From Rhodoligotrophos appendicifer (GTDB taxonomy: Bacteria > Pseudomonadota > Alphaproteobacteria > Rhizobiales > Im1), in NCBI RefSeq assembly GCF_007474605.1, contig NZ_VHKL01000004.1, positions 124,001 through 188,000 of the forward strand: a DNA stretch of 64,000 bases. The letters are read 5' to 3'. The translations under genes were made by a program, and so were the position numbers. Shown piece after piece: positions 58,579 through 64,000 of this stretch. The notes beneath the pieces were generated by a model. It did no database searches. It saw only the letters and a program-made list of their open reading frames with translations, and had not been told where the DNA came from. Position 1 is the first letter of the stretch; every line of letters begins with the position of its first letter.

Positions 58579-61014
58579 TCAAGGGCTTAGCAGCTCCGCC
58601 TGCCAAATTCGTTCGACATAGTCCCGGATCGACCGATCGCTCGAGAAAATGCCGGATCCGGAGATATTTCTCGCGGCTTTGGTTGACCAGGCTGATGGGT
58701 CGCGCCAGGCATGATCGACGCGGGCCTGCGCCGTCCAATAGGAGTCGAAATCGGCCAGTAGGAGAAAATGGTCATTGCCATCGAGGAGACTGTCGACGAT
58801 GGGCCAAAAGCAGGCCGGATCGGAGTTGAATTCACCTGCTCCAATCTGATCGATTGCTTCCTGCAGGCGGTGGTTCGTCCTATAGATCTCGCGCGAGGAA
58901 TAGGTACCGCTCGCCCTGAGGGCCGCAACCTCCTCTACCGTCATGCCGAAGATGAAGATGTCGTCTGGGCCGACCGCTTCAGCGATTTCGACATTGGCGC
59001 CGTCGGCGGTCCCAATGGTCACGGCTCCGTTCAGCGCAAGCTTCATGTTGCCGGTGCCCGACGCCTCGGTGCCTGCCAAAGAGATCTGCTCCGACAGATC
59101 CGCGGCCGGAATGATGCGCTCGGCAAGAGAGACATTGTAGTCGGGCAGGAAGACCAGCTTCAATCGGTCGGACGTCAGCGGATCGGCGTTGATGCGCCTG
59201 CCGATGTCATGGGCGAGCTTGATGATCAACTTGGCCATGTGATAGGCGGAGGCTGCCTTCCCTGCCATGACGACGGTGCGCGGCACCCAGTCCTTCTCCG
59301 GTTCCGCCCGAATTGCATTCCATCGCGCCACCACACCAATCAAGTTGAGCAGCTGGCGCTTGTATTCGTGGATCCGCTTGACCTGCACATCGAACATGGA
59401 GGCAGGATCAACGTGCACGCCCAGGCGATCGTGGATCAAATTTGCCAGGGCAAGTTTGTTGGCCTGCTTGATATCCCGTAGGCGCGCACAAAAATCCACA
59501 TCAGTCGAAAAGGCTTCCAGCTGTGAGAGCCTCGCCAGATCGCTTCGCCAGGTGGAACCGATCTTCTCGTCGATCAAGGCCGACAGCGCATGATTAGCCT
59601 GGGCGAGCCATCGCCTTGGAGTGATCCCGTTGGTCACGTTATCGAAGCGGTCCGGATAGATCGACGCGAATTGGGGAAACAGCTGCTCACGGACGAGGCG
59701 GCTGTGGAGCTTGGACACCCCGTTCACCTTCCGGCTCGCCAGCACCGACATGCGGCCCATATTGATCTGCGGGTGATCTCCCCCGGTGATCAGGGAGACC
59801 TCGCCGTCGCGGTCCTGATTCTCGCCGTGGAGCTCACGCAACCCGCTCAGAAAGCGCTGATTGATCTCTTCGATGATCTGCAGATGGCGCGGCAGGAGTC
59901 GGGCCATCATTTCGCTCGGCCAGACCTCTAGGGCCTCGGGCATCAAAGTGTGATTGGTATAGGAGAAGATCGCCGTCGCCAGATCCCAGGCGGCGTTCCA
60001 TTCGACCTCGTGCTCGTCCACCAGCTGCCGCATGAATTCTGCCGGTGCCAAGGCGGGGTGCGTGTCGTTAAGATGGATGGCTGCTTTTTGCGGCAGCAGC
60101 GCCCAGTCATCATAATCCTCGCGAAAGCGACGGATAATATCCTGTATGGAGGCTGAGACAAAGAAATGCTCCTGGCGGAGACGCAGCTCACGGCCCTCCA
60201 GGGTGCTGTCGTCGGGATACAGGACGCGGACGACCGTCTTGGCACGAACGCGGGGCGCCAAGGCCTGTGCATAGTCGCCCCGATTGAAGGCTGCCAAGTC
60301 CATTGCTTGGACCGGCTTGGCGCTCCATAGGCGAAGGGTGTCAACGGCGCTGTGACCATGGCCCGGGACCAGAGTGTCATAGGCGATTGCGAACAGGTTC
60401 TCGGTATCGATCCAACTGGCCCGTTCACCGTGATGCTCGACACGACCTCCCAAACGGATCAGATACTGCCGTTCCGGGCGCAACATTTCCCACGGATTCG
60501 AGTCCGAGAGCCAGTCATCCGGCCGCTCAACCTGCCAACCATCCGCGATCTCCTGACGAAACATCCCAAATTCATAACGGATGCCGTAGCCGATGGCCGG
60601 AAGCCCGAGACACGCCATGGAGTCCATGAAGCAGGCGGCTAGTCGGCCCAGGCCGCCATTGCCCAGAGCCGGCGTCGCCTCAAGACCCAAAAGATCATTG
60701 AGATCCACACCGCATTCGGCCAGGGCCTGCCGGCATTCCCCGAGAAGACCCGTCGACATCAGTGCGTTCTCAAGATCGCGCGCCAGCAGGAACTCCATTG
60801 ACAGATAGGAGACCTGCTTCAACCCCTCTTCATGCACGCGCCTGTTGGTCTCGTGCCAGCGCTCCACAAGGATCTCGCGGAGGGTAACGGCGGTCGCCTG
60901 AAACCAGTCCCGCTGGGTTGCCGTCTCAGGAGCGACGCCGAGGCCCAACACCAAACGGGCGAGGAGCGCCTCCTTCAACTTTGCCTCTGATGGTCGTGTC
61001 TCGTGGAAATTCAT
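58579..61014 (-). CDS. glgP: Glycogen/alpha-glucan phosphorylase
   Basis: GlgP releases glucose-1-phosphate from glycogen or maltodextrins. The 811-residue GT35 enzyme has GLGRLAACFMDS, the RIHEYKRQLLN stretch, and the PLP-lysine motif EASGTGNMKLALNG, with PLP acting through its phosphate. No glgA, B, C or X gene lies nearby. The second ATG of a tandem pair (61014) is preferred because GAGG stands 5 bases before it; a longer in-frame start at 61047 lacks a Shine-Dalgarno sequence. Confidence 0.95.
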   Translation of the reverse strand: MNFHETRPSEAKLKEALLARLVLGLGVAPETATQRDWFQATAVTLREILVERWHETNRRVHEEGLKQVSYLSMEFLLARDLENALMSTGLLGECRQALAECGVDLNDLLGLEATPALGNGGLGRLAACFMDSMACLGLPAIGYGIRYEFGMFRQEIADGWQVERPDDWLSDSNPWEMLRPERQYLIRLGGRVEHHGERASWIDTENLFAIAYDTLVPGHGHSAVDTLRLWSAKPVQAMDLAAFNRGDYAQALAPRVRAKTVVRVLYPDDSTLEGRELRLRQEHFFVSASIQDIIRRFREDYDDWALLPQKAAIHLNDTHPALAPAEFMRQLVDEHEVEWNAAWDLATAIFSYTNHTLMPEALEVWPSEMMARLLPRHLQIIEEINQRFLSGLRELHGENQDRDGEVSLITGGDHPQINMGRMSVLASRKVNGVSKLHSRLVREQLFPQFASIYPDRFDNVTNGITPRRWLAQANHALSALIDEKIGSTWRSDLARLSQLEAFSTDVDFCARLRDIKQANKLALANLIHDRLGVHVDPASMFDVQVKRIHEYKRQLLNLIGVVARWNAIRAEPEKDWVPRTVVMAGKAASAYHMAKLIIKLAHDIGRRINADPLTSDRLKLVFLPDYNVSLAERIIPAADLSEQISLAGTEASGTGNMKLALNGAVTIGTADGANVEIAEAVGPDDIFIFGMTVEEVAALRASGTYSSREIYRTNHRLQEAIDQIGAGEFNSDPACFWPIVDSLLDGNDHFLLLADFDSYWTAQARVDHAWRDPSAWSTKAARNISGSGIFSSDRSIRDYVERIWQAELLSP

Positions 61015-61335
61015 CATTGCCTCAAATAGGCTGCCGAACACCGGCATCTAATTCAAATGCTGATTGATCGAGAGCGACCCGCGCACAGGAGCGTCAATTT
61101 CCCTGCCGGCCCAAAATAGCCCTGGATGATAGCCGGTTCAATGACCAAGGGCCATCTATGGCCAATCGGCAACAGATCGGGGTGCCGCCCCCCCGATTTG
61201 CCCGCCGCCTCATTGTCGCCGCATCCCCCCTGTTCACAGGAAGACGAAAGCGCCGTCGGGCGGGGAGCTCGTCTCGGACTGCGGATTTTCGGGGATTCAC
61301 ACGGGGCGAAAGCCCAACAATCAAAGGATCATGGT

Positions 61336-61701
61336 TTGAGGAAAGCAGCCCTCACCGTCTTGACGGGTGCCGTCTGTTGCACGTTTCTCCTGGCACCAAA
61401 AGATTTTGCCCAAGCCTCGACCCGGCTCGAAGGGGTCGCTTCCTACTATGCCCATGGCAAGTACACGGCAAATGGCGAGCGGTTCAATCCAAGGGGCCTT
61501 ACGGCCGCCCACCGTTCCCTGCCGTTCGGCACTAAGGTGCGCGTCACTCACAAAAAGACCGGCCGTTCTGTCATCGTCCGCATCAACGATCGGGGGCCCT
61601 TCTCTAAGCGGCGCGTGATCGACGTCTCGCGCGGCGCCGCTGAAGCGCTCGGCCTTATCCGCGCCGGGGTTGGCCGGGTCTATGTGGAAGTGGTCGACTA
61701 G
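61336..61701 (+). CDS. RlpA-like septal-ring lytic transglycosylase family protein
   Basis: The product of about 121 residues has a signal peptide ([20 protein letters not shown], cleavage near FAQAS) and a double-psi beta-barrel with [31 protein letters not shown] and VRINDRGPF, containing the conserved Asp and His-type residues of RlpA. It lacks the SPOR domain of classical RlpA, so septal targeting through denuded glycan is not supported. The most likely start is TTG 61336 behind AAAGGA, as no in-frame ATG is near; the frame opens at 61126. The Cys pair after the hydrophobic core is not a clear lipobox. Confidence 0.82.
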   Translation: MRKAALTVLTGAVCCTFLLAPKDFAQASTRLEGVASYYAHGKYTANGERFNPRGLTAAHRSLPFGTKVRVTHKKTGRSVIVRINDRGPFSKRRVIDVSRGAAEALGLIRAGVGRVYVEVVD

Positions 61702-61729
61702 CGAGCACGCCGACCGAACGCAAAGTTTC

Positions 61730-61763
61730 AAGCCCCGCAGGCCCGCCGCGGGGCTTTTTCTTT
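61730..61763 (+). terminator. Rho-independent terminator after the RlpA-like gene
   Basis: The perfect stem AAGCCCCGC / GCGGGGCTT (61730-61738 and 61748-61756) with a 9-nt loop is followed by TTTCTTT, 29 bp after the stop codon. This is a canonical intrinsic terminator. Confidence 0.9.
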
Positions 61764-61857
61764 AGCCTCTTCGAGAGTCTTTGTCCCATCCAGACCTGAG
61801 GGGTCCTGATTTCTCTTGCACAAGTCCGTGGCGCCCGTGGCTTGGCGCGGCTCAATC

Positions 61858-61892
61858 AAAGAAAAAGGGCCGGTCACGATGACCGGCCCTTT
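61858..61892 (-). terminator. Rho-independent terminator of the porin gene
   Basis: A 13-bp perfect stem (AAAGGGCCGGTCA / TGACCGGCCCTTT, 61864-61876 and 61880-61892) with a 3-nt loop is followed on the minus strand by a T-rich tract (TTTTTCTTT). It lies 23 bp after the porin stop and suits a highly expressed gene. Confidence 0.93.
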
Positions 61893-61914
61893 AAGCTTTT
61901 CTGCGTCGATCTTC

Positions 61915-63357
61915 TTAGAAGAAGAACCAGGCACCGAACTGAGCGCGCACAGCGTCGTCCGTCTTGGTGCCAACCTTGAAGGGAGCCGCCAGTGATGACT
62001 GGTCAACCGTCCGCTGACGCTGGCCCCACATCACTTCCCAACCCAGGCGAAGCTGCTGGACCGGCTGCCAGATGATGTTGGCGTGAGCCGACATCACGTC
62101 GCCGTTGCGGTTCGCTCCGTTGCCGCCCAGGAACTCGGCGTCCTCAGCTGCATTGATGAAGTCCGAGCGCTTCTGATCCGTCCAGCCCCAACCGAAGTTC
62201 AGGGAGGTGGTGTCCGTGACGTTGAAGATCAGGCCGGCGAAGATACCCAGCGCCTGGATGGTATGGATGTCGCCGGTCGCGTCGACATAGGCACCACCGT
62301 TGGCACCGAAGGCATAGTTACCGATACCATCGCCATACTGGACCGAGGTGGTAAGGGTCGCGATATCAGCCAGGTTGATGTTGGCTGCACCCTGGATCGC
62401 CCAGCCGAGCTTCGTATCGGAGTTGAACGGCCCGACGACGGGGCTTCCCGCTCCCACATCGCCATCCAGGTGATACGTACGCAGACCACCAGAGACCAAG
62501 AACTTGTGGCCGCCGGGAGCGTCATACTGGAAGCGCGCCGTGAAGTCCGGGATATTGGCCGAGCTCTGACCAAAGGCGTTCAGCAGCTGGCCTTCCTGAG
62601 GAGCTTCGGCTGCGACGCCGAACTGCATCGGACCGTCATGCCACTGCAGGCGAACCTGTGCCGCACGAGATGTACCAATCAGACCGACGTCACCGTTGAA
62701 GTCCACCGTCGTGATGCCGGTGAAGACCGACATGTAGTTACGCCAGGTTTGACCGGCGCCGAACGTCCAGTTCGGGGTGACATCCCACTCGCCCCAAGCA
62801 TGACGGAGACGGAAATCGGTACCACCGAAGGAGCCACCCGAGAAGAAGTCACCTTCGATCAAGGTACGAACCTGGCCAACCGCCGTGTCAGACTTCGACT
62901 TGATGTTGAAGCGCGACTGACGGGCATGCAGGCGAACGTGATCCTGGTCCTTCTGGCCATCGATCGCCGTGTAGCTGAAGAAGTCGCCCAGATCCTGGTC
63001 GAAATCATAGATCACGTCGCCCTTAACGTAACCGGCGATGGTGACTTCATGAACAGGAGCTGGCATATCGGCCGTCGGAGTGATCGCGACGGTGAATCCC
63101 CCCGCCGTCGGCATCTCGTCGCCCGCACGGTTGGTATTCCAGTCGGCCGTAGCCTCGGTTCCGCGCTGGAATGTGATCCAGCTTGCGCCTTCCGGCATGG
63201 CCGGAGCCGCCGGACGTGCTTCCAGTTGATTGACCTGCGACTGAAGCGCCTCAAGCTGGGCCTTCAGAGCACTCAATTCGTCGGCCTGTGCACCAGCGCT
63301 CATTACTGTGAGCGCTACTCCCCCGAGAAGCGCACGGCTGAGCCAGTGAAAGTTCAT
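61915..63357 (-). CDS. DcaP-like outer-membrane porin
   Basis: The 480-residue porin has a signal peptide (LSRALLGGVALTVMSAGAQA), then a short coiled coil (ELSALKAQLEALQSQVNQLEA) that is typical of DcaP-type trimeric channels. A barrel of many amphipathic strands follows, including VTIAGYVKGDVIYDFDQDLG near its start and a C-terminal FGAWFFF ending in Phe for BAM recognition. DcaP channels take up anionic organic substrates; the substrate here is unknown. ATG 63357 follows AGGGGA and is fixed by the signal peptide. A strong terminator and a long leader suggest high expression. Confidence 0.88.
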   Translation of the reverse strand: MNFHWLSRALLGGVALTVMSAGAQADELSALKAQLEALQSQVNQLEARPAAPAMPEGASWITFQRGTEATADWNTNRAGDEMPTAGGFTVAITPTADMPAPVHEVTIAGYVKGDVIYDFDQDLGDFFSYTAIDGQKDQDHVRLHARQSRFNIKSKSDTAVGQVRTLIEGDFFSGGSFGGTDFRLRHAWGEWDVTPNWTFGAGQTWRNYMSVFTGITTVDFNGDVGLIGTSRAAQVRLQWHDGPMQFGVAAEAPQEGQLLNAFGQSSANIPDFTARFQYDAPGGHKFLVSGGLRTYHLDGDVGAGSPVVGPFNSDTKLGWAIQGAANINLADIATLTTSVQYGDGIGNYAFGANGGAYVDATGDIHTIQALGIFAGLIFNVTDTTSLNFGWGWTDQKRSDFINAAEDAEFLGGNGANRNGDVMSAHANIIWQPVQQLRLGWEVMWGQRQRTVDQSSLAAPFKVGTKTDDAVRAQFGAWFFF

Positions 63358-63616
63358 AAGCGTTCCCCTATCTCTCTCGTAAGTAACTTGCTGCACTATT
63401 GCGAAGCATCGCCTCCTACACAAGAGAACAAACACGCCAATGGGAGATCCAAGCTCGGTTTTCGACTGGTGTGGCGGGATTACCACATTGCCTGGGATGG
63501 CCTGCCGCGTTTGTGAATGCATGGCATTTCCGTGCTCAATCCGTGGCTTCAGAACCGTTGAATTCCTTTCTCTGGAGCCACATTTGCGCTAGGGAACAGG
63601 CAGTGAAGGGCTGGTT

Positions 63617-64000
63617 ATGATTTCGACGCTGGATACAGGTTTCTGGAACGGCCTTCTTGGCCGATCAAAGAAGAAGTCCGTCGAGATTTTACCTGAAGGA
63701 CTGCGGATCTACGCGGTTGGGGACATCCATGGATGTTATCACTTACTCGAAGATCTGTGGCTACGGATGCGCGCGGATGCGGAAGCCCGGCCTGCGCCCG
63801 AGCTGGTTGAGATCTATCTCGGGGACTATGTCGATCGCGGCCCATCGTCCAACGGCGTCATCGAATCACTCTGTAAACCCGCGCCGGAAGGTTGGGAGCG
63901 GGTGTGCCTGCGCGGCAATCACGAAGAGCTCATGCTCGGCTTCATTGAAAATCCTGCCAGCCTCGAACTTTGGCGGAGCGCAGGGGCCTTGGAGACGCTG
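63617..64000 (+). CDS. PPP-family serine/threonine phosphatase-like metallophosphoesterase (partial)
   Basis: The 3' end lies beyond the window; 128 codons are present. The N-terminus leads into the PPP phosphatase motifs GDIHG, GDYVDRG and RGNHE in correct order and spacing, so the two-metal site is intact. Bacterial members are PrpA/PrpB-like protein phosphatases or ApaH-like hydrolases; the region seen does not separate these. ATG 63617 begins the frame, with a weak GGGCTGG ribosome-binding site. Confidence 0.88.
   Translation, partial: MISTLDTGFWNGLLGRSKKKSVEILPEGLRIYAVGDIHGCYHLLEDLWLRMRADAEARPAPELVEIYLGDYVDRGPSSNGVIESLCKPAPEGWERVCLRGNHEELMLGFIENPASLELWRSAGALETL

Noticed and set aside
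62083-63516. 477-codon open frame on the plus strand opposite the porin
   Set aside because: It has no family resemblance or signal, and it lies entirely antisense to a clear signal-peptide porin with its own terminator. Long antisense frames are common in GC-rich coding DNA.
1-64000. tRNA or rRNA genes, CRISPR arrays, insertion sequences, prophage or integrase genes
   Set aside because: I looked through intergenic stretches and proteins and saw no cloverleaf-like sequence, regular repeat array, transposase or integrase motif; short or diverged elements could be missed without computation.

Overview
The window reads as chromosomal DNA from an alphaproteobacterium, most likely of the Hyphomicrobiales (Rhizobiales) or a close relative. 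Reasons are the high-GC coding with dense, often ATGA-overlapped genes, and several gene neighbourhoods and families typical of that class: lgt/NDUFAF7-type methyltransferase/pgeF/prs, UbiK-YbjN-proC, DUF1489, a zf-CHCC NDUFS6-like protein, the DUF1285/CoA-pyrophosphatase/CCA transferase operon facing MoxR/DUF58/DUF4159, and an EnvZ/OmpR/MarR group beside ilvE. The species cannot be fixed from the sequence alone. I see no rRNA, tRNA, CRISPR array, insertion sequence, prophage or origin.

Layout. 0-11 kb: housekeeping and regulation (alpha/beta hydrolase, zf-CHCC protein, GNAT, UbiK, YbjN, proC, TetR, CsaA-like protein, two-component pair, MarR, ilvE, L,D-transpeptidase, DUF1489). 11-17.4 kb: envelope and nucleotide genes (lgt, methyltransferase, pgeF, an unknown lipoprotein, prs, a lytic transglycosylase with a histone-H1-like linker). 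17.4-22.7 kb, minus strand: cupin, an orphan molybdenum hydroxylase large subunit, and the CCA transferase/NUDIX/DUF1285 operon. 22.9-29.7 kb: MoxR-DUF58-BatA/DUF4159-BatB-like operon. 29.7-34.2 kb: GNAT, glutathionyl-hydroquinone reductase, a NUDIX with a variant box, an EamA transporter and a DegT-family aminotransferase.

34.3-51.2 kb is the most interesting part: a large sphingolipid island. It holds relatives of all five ceramide genes known from Caulobacter crescentus: the GNAT-like ceramide synthase (37.0 kb), serine palmitoyltransferase, acyl carrier protein, a CerR-like reductase and an acyl-ACP synthetase (46.7-51.1 kb, minus strand). A head-group set lies among them: a ceramide-kinase-like lipid kinase, a Tam41-like cytidylyltransferase, a CDP-alcohol phosphotransferase with a degenerate nucleotidyltransferase domain, and two free nucleotidyltransferases. 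There is also transport and modification machinery: an MsbA-like ABC exporter, an aspartyl-hydroxylase-family (LpxO/OlsC-like) enzyme, a metallophosphoesterase, a HIT protein and an LptF/LptG permease pair away from its usual lptD-surA-pdxA context. I infer a synthesis, head-group attachment, hydroxylation and export system for an anionic phosphosphingolipid, with the LptFG-like pair possibly acting as a dedicated sphingolipid extractor.

51.4-64 kb: an unknown tail-anchored protein, an orphan BcsS-like outer-membrane protein, a GT2-type glycosyltransferase, aspS, rnd, an AbrB-family membrane protein, an isolated glycogen phosphorylase, an RlpA-like protein, a DcaP-like porin and the start of a PPP-family phosphatase that runs off the end.
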